Shown piece after piece: positions 35,165 through 43,511 of a stretch of DNA of 64,000 nt (positions are counted from its first letter, which is position 1; the number at the start of each line of letters is the position of its first letter). Source of the stretch: Dyadobacter pollutisoli (lineage in GTDB: Bacteria > Bacteroidota > Bacteroidia > Cytophagales > Spirosomataceae); assembly GCF_026625565.1 (NCBI RefSeq), contig NZ_CP112998.1, positions 2,730,501-2,794,500 of the forward strand, written 5' to 3'. A program made the position numbers and the translations under genes. Below the pieces are notes generated by a model. It saw only the letters and a program-made list of their open reading frames with translations, searched no databases and had not been told where the DNA came from.

Positions 35165-35728
35165 ATGGAAAGAAACAGCAGCACACCAGTCGTACTCAGC
35201 GCTTTTGTGGCCCAGAAGAGCGGACGTGAAACCATATTGAAGTGGACCACCACTTTTGAGACCAATAGCAGCCATTTCGAACTTCAGCACAGCACGGATG
35301 AAAGAGAATGGGTGGCCTTGCGGAAGATATATACCACAGGAGAAAGCAGCTCAACAAGGAATTATACATTTACAGATCAGTATCCCGCACTGGGAGAAAA
35401 TTTCTACCGCCTCAAAATTGTATACAAAGACGAGTCCTTCCATTATAGCAGAATGCTCGCCGTTCATTTTGAGATTGGAATGGAAACGGTCATTTATCCA
35501 AATCCCACCCTTGAAAAAGTACGGATCAAAGTCAAAGACTGGGGAATGATTAAAAATATAGAGATTTTCACTCCATCAGGCGAATTGATGGGCAACATGC
35601 AGAACCTGACTGCCATCGAACCGCTCATCAAGGAATTCCACTTTGGTGAGCAGCCCGCCGGAACTTACATGATCAAAACAACGCGGTATGACGGTGAAGT
35701 AACAATTATGAAGGTGCTTAAAAAGTAA
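35165..35728 (+). CDS. Free-standing T9SS sorting module without signal peptide
   Basis: 187 aa, starting MERNSSTPVVLSAFVAQ. The whole protein matches the last part of the neighbouring 808-aa leucine-rich protein: a FN3-like module (LKWTTTFETNSSHFELQHST, YRLKIVYKDESFHYS) and a type A sorting domain (VIYPNPTLEKVRIKVKDWG, AGTYMIKTTRYDGEVTIMK). There is no N-terminal signal, so it could not cross the inner membrane by Sec as annotated. It may be the 3' remnant of a larger gene, or the gene may use an undetected upstream start; the 70 bp before it contain no signal-peptide coding frame that I can see. Confidence 0.7.
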   Translation: MERNSSTPVVLSAFVAQKSGRETILKWTTTFETNSSHFELQHSTDEREWVALRKIYTTGESSSTRNYTFTDQYPALGENFYRLKIVYKDESFHYSRMLAVHFEIGMETVIYPNPTLEKVRIKVKDWGMIKNIEIFTPSGELMGNMQNLTAIEPLIKEFHFGEQPAGTYMIKTTRYDGEVTIMKVLKK

Positions 35729-35757
35729 CCCTGCTGCCCACCCCGGAAGCTTTACAG

Positions 35758-35800
35758 CCTCTGGCCGCGAAGGTTCTTACCTGAGCGACCAGAGGTTTTT
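35758..35800. terminator. Terminator between convergent genes
   Basis: 7-bp perfect stem CCTCTGG/CCAGAGG (35758-35764 and 35789-35795), extended by CGC/GCG after a mismatch, followed by TTTTTG on the plus strand. Confidence 0.6.
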
Positions 35801-35841
35801 GTTTCAAATCACTATCATTGACGCCGTAATAGCAGCTCACG

Positions 35842-38268
35842 TTATTTTCTGACAAACTTTCTGGTCTCCACTTTTCCATGCTTATCAGTAGCACGCAACA
35901 AGTACAGGCCAGCGGGGAGTCCGGTGGCTTCTATCGTATACAAGGGCGTGTTCGTAAAATAAGTCGATGACTCCTGTAAGAATACCGAGCTGCCGGAAGC
36001 GTTCAAAACCTCTACTTTTCGCAAAGCTGAAACGTCTTTTACCCTCAAAGACAATCGGCTGGTTACCGGGTTGGGGTAGATCTCAAAATCGGCCAGATCC
36101 GTGAACGTTACATTCCGCAACTTGCTGTAAGCGTAACTTCCGTCTGCGTCCACTATTTTGAGGCGGTACAAGTTGTCGCCATTCACTGGAAATGCATGTG
36201 TGAAATGATAGCTGACAAGCGTACTGCTTTCGCCGTGTGACGTGACCTTCCCCGCTGTCTTCCAATCAGATCCTGCATTGGCGCTGTGTTGAATTTCAAA
36301 ATGCGAACTCTTTGATTCACTGCTCGTTGACCATGAAAGCAATGTCCCCTGCCCTTCTTGAACAGCCGAAAAATTGACCAGCGTCACCGGCAGTGCCGCA
36401 CAAGCCAGCACTACTTCCTCCCGCGTTTCGCAGCCTGTTTTATTACCCGAAATTTCGACCATATCAGGGCTTGCGTTATTTACAATGGTACATACCGGGC
36501 TGATCGCGCATGTTTCCAGTTCCAGATTGTCCACGATCGTCAGCATGCCGCCAATGGAGCTGAGGCCACTCATTCCTGCCAGTGAAACAAGTAAGTCATT
36601 GCCCACCATCGTGAGACCGCCACCTATCGTGCCCAAACTACTCAATCCGTCCAAATCCGGGAGAAGCACGTTAAAGCTGATCGACACGGTGTCGGTCACC
36701 GAAGTGAGGCTTGCGAGACCGTTCAGGTTTTCCAGTACATCATTCTCCTCGATAAAAAGACCCGCAACCGTCGTAATTTTATTCAACCCATCCAGATTGA
36801 CCAATGACGGGTTTACAGCAACAGCCAGGTATCCTTCCGGTCCGATCGCTTCGAGGTTATCCAACCCGGCCAAACTGGTCAGAAATGGATTAAAAGTGAC
36901 TTGAAGGTCTCCGTCAATACTGGTCAGTGCAGACAAGGCAGTAATATCCGCCAGTGAGAAGTTCGCTGAAATCAATAACCCCAGTTCCCCGATAGAAGTC
37001 ACCGAATTCAAGCCTTCCAGGTCTACCAGTGCCTCATTGAAGGAAATAATCACTTCATTACCATAGGAAGTCACGCCTTGAAGGCCGTCGAGCGTGGGAA
37101 GCACGGTGTTGAAAAAAATGTTAAGTCCCCGTCCAACAGACGTCAGGTTGCTCAACGCCGATATGCTCAGCAAATTATCATGTTCGGCAATGGTGACATA
37201 GTCACCGACGGATTCCAGTTTCTCCAATCCAGCCAGACTTAGCAGGTTATCATTGAAGTCAAGATAGAGCTCTTCACCTATCGTTTCCAGATTATCGAGT
37301 CCGGTGAGCGAAGCAATGTTATCATTAAAATCGATAAACACTGATCCTCCCACAGAGGTGATGCCTTCCAGGCCTGCAAGGTTCAAAAGTGCAAAATTGG
37401 ACGACACTTCAAGATACCCCGGTACTGTTGTAATGTTTTCTAATCCCGATAAATCCGTCAATAAGTCGTTATTGACGATACTTAGCGACCCGCCCACGCT
37501 ACTAATGTGCAGTGCCAAAAGGTCAACCAAATTATTATTGCCGGCAATGTCCACATTTTTTACAACGGTTGTGATATTATCCAGGCCGGTCAGCGCAGGA
37601 AGCTTGTTGTTGTTTCGGATGATAAGGTTCCCTCCTACCGTTGTGATGTTAGAAAATGGTGCCAGACTCAGCAGCTTTTTGTTCTTCGTAATTTTGAGGT
37701 TCCCGTTTATCGTCACCAGATTTTGCAGGCCATTCAAACTGACCAGAAGCGCATTGTCATGAATAAATATATTGTCGATCGTAGTAATGTTCGCCAGCTC
37801 CTGTAAATCAGCGAGTTTCGGATTTTCGACCAGATTGAGATGGCTGATGCTGACAATATTTTCCAATCCTGCCAGCGACACCAGGGCTGCGTTATCGGTT
37901 ATTCCCAGCGAGTCGGTAACGGTTGCCAGGCTTCCTAGTCCCGTCAAATTGGTTAGTAATGGGTTGCTGCCAATGTAAAGACTGCCCCCAACAGAGGTGA
38001 CATTGTCAAGTCCGGTCAATAGAGGCAATAGTATATTATTTGTCACCGAAAGGCTTCCGCCAATGGTTTCAATGCCGCTAAGCGGGCTCAGGTCGACTAT
38101 ATCCGGACCATCAATGATCAAACTGGCCGGATGATTAACGCATCCTGCAAATGTCAACGGAAAGTCGGCCACTTCTGCCTGGCTGGTTAAAATATGGTCT
38201 GAGGTTGGGCATTGCGCATTGGCGATAAACGGCATGAAGAATGCCAAAATGCAGTAAAGTCTTTTCAC
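35842..38268 (-). CDS. Leucine-rich solenoid surface protein with T9SS sorting domain
   Basis: 808 aa. Signal peptide ending ANAQC; about 22 repeats of roughly 24 residues between about 50 and 600 (unit shape LxxLxGLxxITxVGGxLxIxxNxx), close to receptor-L-domain/LRR types; a Cys-containing cap (CAISPVCTIV, TGCETREEVVLACA); FN3-like module (LPVTLVNFSAVQ); and type A sorting domain (FEIYPNPVTSRLSLRVKDV, ending GKVETRKFVRK). It should be a long beta-rich arm fixed to the outside surface, probably for binding. Convergent with the 187-aa sorting-module gene, whose sequence is closely similar to its C-terminus. Confidence 0.92.
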   Translation of the reverse strand: MKRLYCILAFFMPFIANAQCPTSDHILTSQAEVADFPLTFAGCVNHPASLIIDGPDIVDLSPLSGIETIGGSLSVTNNILLPLLTGLDNVTSVGGSLYIGSNPLLTNLTGLGSLATVTDSLGITDNAALVSLAGLENIVSISHLNLVENPKLADLQELANITTIDNIFIHDNALLVSLNGLQNLVTINGNLKITKNKKLLSLAPFSNITTVGGNLIIRNNNKLPALTGLDNITTVVKNVDIAGNNNLVDLLALHISSVGGSLSIVNNDLLTDLSGLENITTVPGYLEVSSNFALLNLAGLEGITSVGGSVFIDFNDNIASLTGLDNLETIGEELYLDFNDNLLSLAGLEKLESVGDYVTIAEHDNLLSISALSNLTSVGRGLNIFFNTVLPTLDGLQGVTSYGNEVIISFNEALVDLEGLNSVTSIGELGLLISANFSLADITALSALTSIDGDLQVTFNPFLTSLAGLDNLEAIGPEGYLAVAVNPSLVNLDGLNKITTVAGLFIEENDVLENLNGLASLTSVTDTVSISFNVLLPDLDGLSSLGTIGGGLTMVGNDLLVSLAGMSGLSSIGGMLTIVDNLELETCAISPVCTIVNNASPDMVEISGNKTGCETREEVVLACAALPVTLVNFSAVQEGQGTLLSWSTSSESKSSHFEIQHSANAGSDWKTAGKVTSHGESSTLVSYHFTHAFPVNGDNLYRLKIVDADGSYAYSKLRNVTFTDLADFEIYPNPVTSRLSLRVKDVSALRKVEVLNASGSSVFLQESSTYFTNTPLYTIEATGLPAGLYLLRATDKHGKVETRKFVRK

Positions 38269-38369
38269 GAAGAGTAGGGTTTAAATTATCCAGGAAGTAC
38301 AATAAATTCCCGTTAAACGTCAAACCCTAATCTGTGTAGTAATAGTTCCCGCTCTTTTTCAGTGTTTTG

Positions 38370-38403
38370 CAAAAAATAAAACGAAGAGCGACGATGTCGT
38401 TCT
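38370..38403 (-). terminator. Terminator of the small lipoprotein gene
   Basis: On the minus strand an 8-bp stem (38385-38392 with 38396-38403, one G-T pair) overlaps the stop codon and is followed by TCGTTTTATTTTTT. Confidence 0.65.
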
Positions 38404-38770
38404 ACTTTTTCTTTTCCGAAATGACCTCCTTAATGGCCTCACACATGCTTTTTACCCGCATATAGGAAACCTGATTGTGCCCGGTCTTATCCATTTTGAT
38501 CATCACTTCGCCGGGTGAGGACTCTATGTCCAACGCAGTACGATCATCCAGCATGGTGGTGAAATCCAAGCCATTATCCGATTCAACGTGTGTGGGGGCG
38601 ATGAATTTGTTGATCACCCGCTCCACCTGCGGGGTCTTGCTCCGGTTGAAACTGGCCGAAAATTTATAGGTGTCCTTACTATCCTCTACTTTGATAGCAA
38701 TATCGTGTGAGTTCCAGCAGGATGTCAATGCCAACATCAGGATTCCAGTGGTCAGTAATTTTAGTTTCAT
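38402..38770 (-). CDS. Small lipoprotein of unknown function
   Basis: 122 aa. Lipobox LTSC (about 15-18) after a hydrophobic signal; the mature chain is mixed alpha/beta with a basic-acidic C-terminal helix (MCEAIKEVISEKKK). No family recognised. Divergent from the UbiA-type gene with 178 bp between, which carries the UbiA promoter candidate and a palindrome. Confidence 0.75.
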   Translation of the reverse strand: MKLKLLTTGILMLALTSCWNSHDIAIKVEDSKDTYKFSASFNRSKTPQVERVINKFIAPTHVESDNGLDFTTMLDDRTALDIESSPGEVMIKMDKTGHNQVSYMRVKSMCEAIKEVISEKKK

Positions 38771-38886
38771 GGCAATATATGTTTTACAAGGTACTATGCA
38801 ATATACAGTACGTAATATACAGCCGCGATTTCAAATACATGAACGGATATTAAAAAGGATAAGCGAAGCATCCAATGCAATGCAAC

Positions 38887-38900
38887 GTTCCGAGCGGAAC
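38887..38900. promoter_or_regulatory. Palindrome GTTCCG-AG-CGGAAC before the UbiA-type gene
   Basis: Perfect 6-bp arms with a 2-bp centre, placed just upstream of the -7 element at 38908 where a repressor or activator could act. Confidence 0.4.
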
Positions 38901-38907
38901 ATGTGTC

Positions 38908-38915
38908 TAAATTTG
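38908..38915 (+). promoter_or_regulatory. -7 element (TAAATTTG) of the UbiA-type gene
   Basis: Exact TAnnTTTG, 33 bp before the ATG at 38949. The -33 region has no clear TTTG but holds the palindrome at 38887-38900. Confidence 0.45.
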
Positions 38916-38948
38916 TACAAGTAATTCTTATATCAACCCCTTCACTTT

Positions 38949-39836
38949 ATGATTGCGTCAGTGCTCCGTGAGATCCGGATTCATCAATGGATTAAAAACC
39001 TGCTTATTTTTGCCCCGTTAATTTTTTCCCGCAAACTGTTCGATCAAACAGCGTTTGTAAATGCATCGCTTGCCTTCCTTGCCTACTGCCTGGCGGCGTC
39101 GGCCATTTATGTGATCAACGACCTGAAAGACATTGATTCTGACCGGCTTCACCCGGTCAAAAAACATCGCCCGCTGGCATCCGGGCAGCTGTCCCGCCCG
39201 ATAGGAATAGCGCTGGTATTGATTTGCGTGGCATTATGCTGTACCCTGCTCGTCGTGCTGAATGATGGTATCCTGATGATGATATTGCTGGCATATTGCG
39301 TCATCAATGTGCTGTATTCGCTCTATTTCAAAAACATCAGCATCATCGACTGCTTCTTCATTGCATTAGGTTTTGAGCTTCGCATCATTGCCGGTTGCAA
39401 GGCTATTAATGTACTTCCTTCGGATTTTATTCTGGTAGTAACCTTTTTTCTTGCGCTGATGCTGGGCTTTGTAAAAAGAAAAGGCGAGTTGAAAGTATTG
39501 TCCCAGGACGCAGAAAATCACCGGAAAGTGCTGTCCGACTATTCGATCGGCATGATGGACAAATTCATTTATTCATGCTCGACGATGACATTGATCAGCT
39601 ACATGTTCTATACCATTGATAAAAATGTCGTCGGCCTGGTGGGACATGATTACCTGAAATACTCGCTGATCTTCGTAGTCTACGGCTTGTTCCGCTTTGT
39701 GCAGCTTGCGGATATCGACAAATTTCAGGGCGAAGGTGACCCTACCACATTGATATACAAGGACAAACCAGTACAACTAACACTGGCACTGTACCTGGTA
39801 TTCGTATTATTCTGCTTTTACGGACATTGGAATTAA
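38949..39836 (+). CDS. UbiA-family decaprenyl-phosphate phosphoribosyltransferase-like protein
   Basis: 295 aa, about nine membrane helices. First Asp-rich motif NDLKDIDSDRLHPVKKHRPLASG at about 57-79 (split here as NDLKDIDSD plus RLHPVKKHRPLASG) matches the DPPR-synthase branch of UbiA, which joins polyprenyl phosphate and phosphoribosyl pyrophosphate. The second region (YSLYFKNISIIDCFFIALGF, then LRIIAG, FVKRKGEL) fits the same branch. The product would be polyprenyl-phospho-5-phosphoribose, which after dephosphorylation is a sugar donor for envelope glycans in mycobacteria. The convergent operon 9 bp away holds an HAD phosphatase and a GT-C-like membrane protein that could use it. Confidence 0.82.
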   Translation: MIASVLREIRIHQWIKNLLIFAPLIFSRKLFDQTAFVNASLAFLAYCLAASAIYVINDLKDIDSDRLHPVKKHRPLASGQLSRPIGIALVLICVALCCTLLVVLNDGILMMILLAYCVINVLYSLYFKNISIIDCFFIALGFELRIIAGCKAINVLPSDFILVVTFFLALMLGFVKRKGELKVLSQDAENHRKVLSDYSIGMMDKFIYSCSTMTLISYMFYTIDKNVVGLVGHDYLKYSLIFVVYGLFRFVQLADIDKFQGEGDPTTLIYKDKPVQLTLALYLVFVLFCFYGHWN

Positions 39837-39845
39837 TTATCAGGA

Positions 39846-40442
39846 TTATGTAAAAATCCGTTTGTCGTGATTCGGGTGGGTGGCGATCTGCATCATTTCC
39901 AGATCGCCCCTCGAATCACCGTAGACATATATGTTGCCATAATCAGAAGGGTCGAGAAACGCTTTGATGCGGTTGAGCTTTTCAATGCCGTAACAATTTT
40001 TACTGCCAAAATTCCCCGTCAGCAAGCCGGATTCTATTTCTACACCGGTGGCAATGAGTTCGATGTTTTCTTTTTTGCACCAATGGATCAAAATATTATC
40101 GAAGCCAGCGGAAACTACTAACACCCGATGACCTTGCTGACGGTGCCAGTTAATCCTTTCCATCGCTTTGCTTTTGACAAATGAGTCGATATGGCTCACA
40201 AAACTGCCCGCCTGCGCATTGAAATGATCGGCGGACATTCCTTTATAAAAAGAACTGAAAAGATGCTTCTTGGCTGTTTCATTAGAAATGAAACCCAATC
40301 CGTACGCTACCAGCTGCGGCGTCACCCGAAGAACGTTGACCATTCCCCGTAGGCCAGGATGCGTGTATTTGAGAAAATAAAGGAAAGTATCTTTGGAAGT
40401 AATGGTCCCGTCGAAATCAAATATTGCCAGATCTTTGTCCAT
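39846..40442 (-). CDS. HAD-IB family phosphatase
   Basis: 198 aa. Motif I FDFDGTITSKDTF with D9 and D11, motif II near VVSAGFDNIL, motif III/IV YGDSRGDLEMMQIA. Subfamily IB is the phosphoserine-phosphatase-like group. It ends a run of four genes and overlaps the membrane-protein gene by 26 bp. Beside a phosphoribosyltransferase it is a good candidate for removing the 5-phosphate of polyprenyl-phosphoribose (inference); phosphoserine or another substrate is possible. Confidence 0.88.
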   Translation of the reverse strand: MDKDLAIFDFDGTITSKDTFLYFLKYTHPGLRGMVNVLRVTPQLVAYGLGFISNETAKKHLFSSFYKGMSADHFNAQAGSFVSHIDSFVKSKAMERINWHRQQGHRVLVVSAGFDNILIHWCKKENIELIATGVEIESGLLTGNFGSKNCYGIEKLNRIKAFLDPSDYGNIYVYGDSRGDLEMMQIATHPNHDKRIFT

Positions 40443-41559
40443 TCAGGTAAGATTTTTCAATTTCGTATAGCACTACTGGTAGCATGGCCAGCGAAAAAGG
40501 TACTAAAAAATAACGCGATTCGAGCACCGCAAATGACCAGTAATGCACAGCAAACCAGATCGGTATGAGTGCCAGCCAGATCGTTCTCAAAATTATATCG
40601 GTCCGTTTTAAAAACATAATGCTCAGGAACGGAAAGATCAGCATAATGGCAAACTCTCCACTGATCACCGAATAGTTCGTAAAATTCTCGACCACCCTGA
40701 ACCACCCCGACGGCACGATATAAGGCTCATAACCGAAATATTCCCGCAGACCGAAAAATATCCCGACAGCCAGCACACCCAGCCCTCCTGCCCATAAAGT
40801 CATTGGAATATTAGGCCTGTTGCCGTTTCTGACAAAGTTAATGATCAGATACAGCATTGGAATGAGAATGGCCGTTTCCCGGTTCAACATGCCGATGGCG
40901 ACGATCGGAATTAGAAAAGCCGGAGCATATCGTTTGATAATGATGACGATGGCCGTCAGAAAAAGCAGCAGATCAACATAGGTATCAAAGCCGAATGCCG
41001 TATCTCTGAATGCATTGTTCATGCCATTGTCCAGAAAAACCAGTCCCAGCAGGACCATCCATTGATTTGAAATGAAAATCCGGAAGAAACAGAAGGCCGC
41101 AGCCAGTATTAGCAAGCCGATCAATGACCTGACCAGAATAAAAACAACGAAATACCGATGGAATTCTTTCGTAACCTCCCACGAGGACCTGCCAGCGCTT
41201 TCTTTTTGAACGAAATATTCCGGTGTTGTGATGGCCTGACCATTTTCACTGAACCGCTTCAAGTCGGCAGTAACCGCGAAATGTTTGCTGCTATTCACAT
41301 CCAGCACTTTCATGATACCGTCGATCGGGATCACCTTATCGACTGTGCGGAGATAAACCTGATACGATTGCTCGACCATCCAGGTAGAAAAAATCCGGTA
41401 CTTCCAGGGGTTGGGGAACCAAAAGTCGCCTGCCAGCGCTGCCTTGTGTGACGCGTACTGGTGCAGCCCGAGCCCGGTATCGATGGAGCGCACAACCGGC
41501 ATTGTGGCCATTAAAAAAAACATGGCCACCCAAAGGGCTCTTTTTACAAAAAACTTCAA
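40417..41559 (-). CDS. Polytopic membrane protein, GT-C-like
   Basis: 380 aa with about eight to nine hydrophobic helices (first at 7-23, then from about 125 on: FVVFILVRSLIGLLILAAAF, LLLFLTAIVIIIK, FAIMLIFPFLSIMFL, LVPFSLAMLPVVLYEI). A large extracytoplasmic loop (about 25-120) follows the first helix and contains acidic residues, and FRDTAFGFDTYVDLLL is a motif-like segment; this layout is like GT-C glycosyltransferases that take lipid-phosphate sugars. No definite family motif was found, so the assignment is tentative. It lies between the anti-sigma-like gene (12-bp gap) and the HAD gene (overlap). Confidence 0.65.
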   Translation of the reverse strand: MKFFVKRALWVAMFFLMATMPVVRSIDTGLGLHQYASHKAALAGDFWFPNPWKYRIFSTWMVEQSYQVYLRTVDKVIPIDGIMKVLDVNSSKHFAVTADLKRFSENGQAITTPEYFVQKESAGRSSWEVTKEFHRYFVVFILVRSLIGLLILAAAFCFFRIFISNQWMVLLGLVFLDNGMNNAFRDTAFGFDTYVDLLLFLTAIVIIIKRYAPAFLIPIVAIGMLNRETAILIPMLYLIINFVRNGNRPNIPMTLWAGGLGVLAVGIFFGLREYFGYEPYIVPSGWFRVVENFTNYSVISGEFAIMLIFPFLSIMFLKRTDIILRTIWLALIPIWFAVHYWSFAVLESRYFLVPFSLAMLPVVLYEIEKSYLNGQRSGNI

Positions 41560-41571
41560 ACTGTACTCTGT

Positions 41572-42885
41572 TTACTTTTTAAGATATTTCAGCCCCACCG
41601 AAAGACCGATCTGATAAGGCTGTACGCGGAATTGGTTTTTGTCATTACGCAATTTCATCAAACTATATTCAACGTATGGCCCAAAGGTAATCCGCGTATT
41701 TCTATCTACAAACAATTCCCTTCCGAACCCTGCATTGATCCAAACCATGTTGGTGCCCGAAGTAAGGTCGCGGTTCAGCTCCATGCCGACGTCGCCGAAA
41801 TAGTTCCGCAGGAAGGCTGTCTTGCGCACGATGTGTTTTTTAATGCTCAATCCCAGCAGGTTAGATACCGAGTTTTCCTCCACCGGCGTACCCTTGCGTA
41901 CAACCCTGTACTCGCCCGATTTGTCGGGTTGCAGGAGATACTCGTCACGGGCAATTTCGTATTTGAATGACTGCCTGAACCGGCCATAGTTCAATAGCAA
42001 CTGAAATCCATTTTTCTCCACCCCGGCGGTGAATTTGTAACCCAGCGTCTCGGCAGAAATACGCGTTGGGAAACTGAAATTCTGATAGATAACACCATTC
42101 GTTTGTCCGATGGTCAATGTTTGAAATGTCCGTAAAGGAGCCCCGCTGACAATGAACGCCCAGTCGTTTTTATTTTCCTGATCAATCCGCTCTTTTGATT
42201 TCGAAAGCGAAATGATACTGTCTGTCTTCCAGGCGAACTGCGGCAAATGCAGCGGTCTGTTTTCCAACTCATTAACATTAACATCTATTTCAGTTGAACT
42301 ATCCGATGGTATATCGGCCAAATCGTTCGCTGTAATGCCGAGAACTTCATTGCCTGTATTTTCAAATTCAGCGATTGGAGTGACTGTATGTCCAGTAGAC
42401 TTTTTGAACGTTTCAGATTTTTTGATTGGCGTAGATTTCCTGACACTCCATATGTTCGCAGTCCGCATTTTCAATTGCTTTTCAAACGAAGCTTTTGTGC
42501 TGCCGGCCACATGGCTTTCAGTCAACCCGGTTTTAGCAGATTTCTGGTTTGCGGCCGCAACGGCTATTTTTGAGGAGATGCGGTCAGCCGGCTCTGTGGG
42601 GCCAGGATGCACTTTTGGCTTAGATACAAACGGCTTGCCTTCTTTTACAAAACTTTCCTTTTCATCTTCTGAAATGGTAGTAAATAATAATGTGCCGGTC
42701 ACAATGATCAGAAACAAAAGTCCAAGAATAATGGTCTGCTGAATAATTCCGGGACTATTGGAAATATTCAGGGCACGCCACACCTTCTCCGACAATGAAG
42801 GATCTGGCACCCTTTCAAAGTTATCAAACTTGCGTTTCAGGGCTTCTCGCAATGCCTCGTCGATTTTCTCTTCAGGAGATTTCAT
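41572..42885 (-). CDS. Anti-sigma-like single-TM protein with C-terminal outer-membrane-barrel-like domain
   Basis: 437 aa. Residues 1-45 are an acidic/basic helical cytoplasmic part (PEEKIDEALREALKRKFDNF), one TM helix is at about 48-70 (IIQQTIILGLLFLIIVTGTLLF), followed by a Ser/Thr/Lys-rich periplasmic linker, then from about 235 a strand-rich region (GYKFTAGVEKNGFQLLLNYG, FGPYVEYSLMKLR, GLSVGLKYLKK) that looks like an outer-membrane beta-barrel. It overlaps the ECF sigma gene by 14 bp, the classic position of an anti-sigma factor. A barrel fused to a cytoplasmic anti-sigma helix is topologically odd: the barrel could be a periplasmic or OM-inserted sensor. Confidence 0.78.
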   Translation of the reverse strand: MKSPEEKIDEALREALKRKFDNFERVPDPSLSEKVWRALNISNSPGIIQQTIILGLLFLIIVTGTLLFTTISEDEKESFVKEGKPFVSKPKVHPGPTEPADRISSKIAVAAANQKSAKTGLTESHVAGSTKASFEKQLKMRTANIWSVRKSTPIKKSETFKKSTGHTVTPIAEFENTGNEVLGITANDLADIPSDSSTEIDVNVNELENRPLHLPQFAWKTDSIISLSKSKERIDQENKNDWAFIVSGAPLRTFQTLTIGQTNGVIYQNFSFPTRISAETLGYKFTAGVEKNGFQLLLNYGRFRQSFKYEIARDEYLLQPDKSGEYRVVRKGTPVEENSVSNLLGLSIKKHIVRKTAFLRNYFGDVGMELNRDLTSGTNMVWINAGFGRELFVDRNTRITFGPYVEYSLMKLRNDKNQFRVQPYQIGLSVGLKYLKK

Positions 42886-43456
42886 ATTGCGTAATACCTT
42901 TTTCCTGTAATTTTTTCATTAGTAAATTTCTTCCTCTTAAATACTGCGATCGTGAAGTACCATCCGAAATGGAAAGCATTTGCGCGATCTCACTATGTGT
43001 ATAGCCATCAATGAGATGTAAATTGATGATCATCCGGTACCCATCGGGTAATTGGCTGATCATATTCAGCAAAACCTCCACGTTCAGCTGGTCAATTATT
43101 TTTGCATAGTCGTCCGACTCCTGTTCATACTGCACGTTGTCGAGCGACGAATGCAGTTGCTGCTCTTTGGTAGTACGGTTGTAATAGTTAATCGCCGTCC
43201 TGATCACCACCGATTTCACCCAGCTGTCGATCGCACCAAGATCCCGTACTTCGTTGAGACTTTTGAAAACTTTGATAAAACCTTCCTGGAAAATATCTTC
43301 CGCCTCTGCCTTCGTCTTCGCGTATCGCACGCATACCCCCAGGAGTTTAGATTTGTACCGGTCGTAAAAAGCAGTCTGCGCACTGGGCTCCTGCCTTTGA
43401 CAAGCAAGGACCAGATCGGGTAGCGAACTGTATTTTTTACTGCGGAAAAGGTTCAT
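42872..43456 (-). CDS. RNA polymerase sigma-70 factor, ECF type
   Basis: 194 aa. Region 2 (FYDRYKSKLLGVCVRYAKT, AEDIFQEGFIKVFKSLNEV, DSWVKSVVIRTAINYYNR) and region 4 (LPDGYRMIINLHLIDGYTHSE, then IAQMLSISDGTSRSQYLRG). It starts a run of four overlapping or near-touching genes (anti-sigma-like, GT-C-like protein, HAD) and probably controls them and the convergent UbiA gene. No C-terminal extension. Confidence 0.95.
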   Translation of the reverse strand: MNLFRSKKYSSLPDLVLACQRQEPSAQTAFYDRYKSKLLGVCVRYAKTKAEAEDIFQEGFIKVFKSLNEVRDLGAIDSWVKSVVIRTAINYYNRTTKEQQLHSSLDNVQYEQESDDYAKIIDQLNVEVLLNMISQLPDGYRMIINLHLIDGYTHSEIAQMLSISDGTSRSQYLRGRNLLMKKLQEKGITQYEIS

Positions 43457-43511
43457 TAACAGGGGTTGAGTCGATGTATTCTACTTTATATTGCTACGAA
43501 CATTGATTAAA

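Noticed and set aside
36374..36904. 176-codon plus-strand open frame inside the leucine-rich protein gene
   Set aside because: Ser/Pro-rich antisense of the repeats; shadow of the periodic coding sequence.
35842..38268. Possible DNA-level tandem repeat
   Set aside because: The repeats are conserved at protein level but diverged in DNA; not a satellite or CRISPR array.
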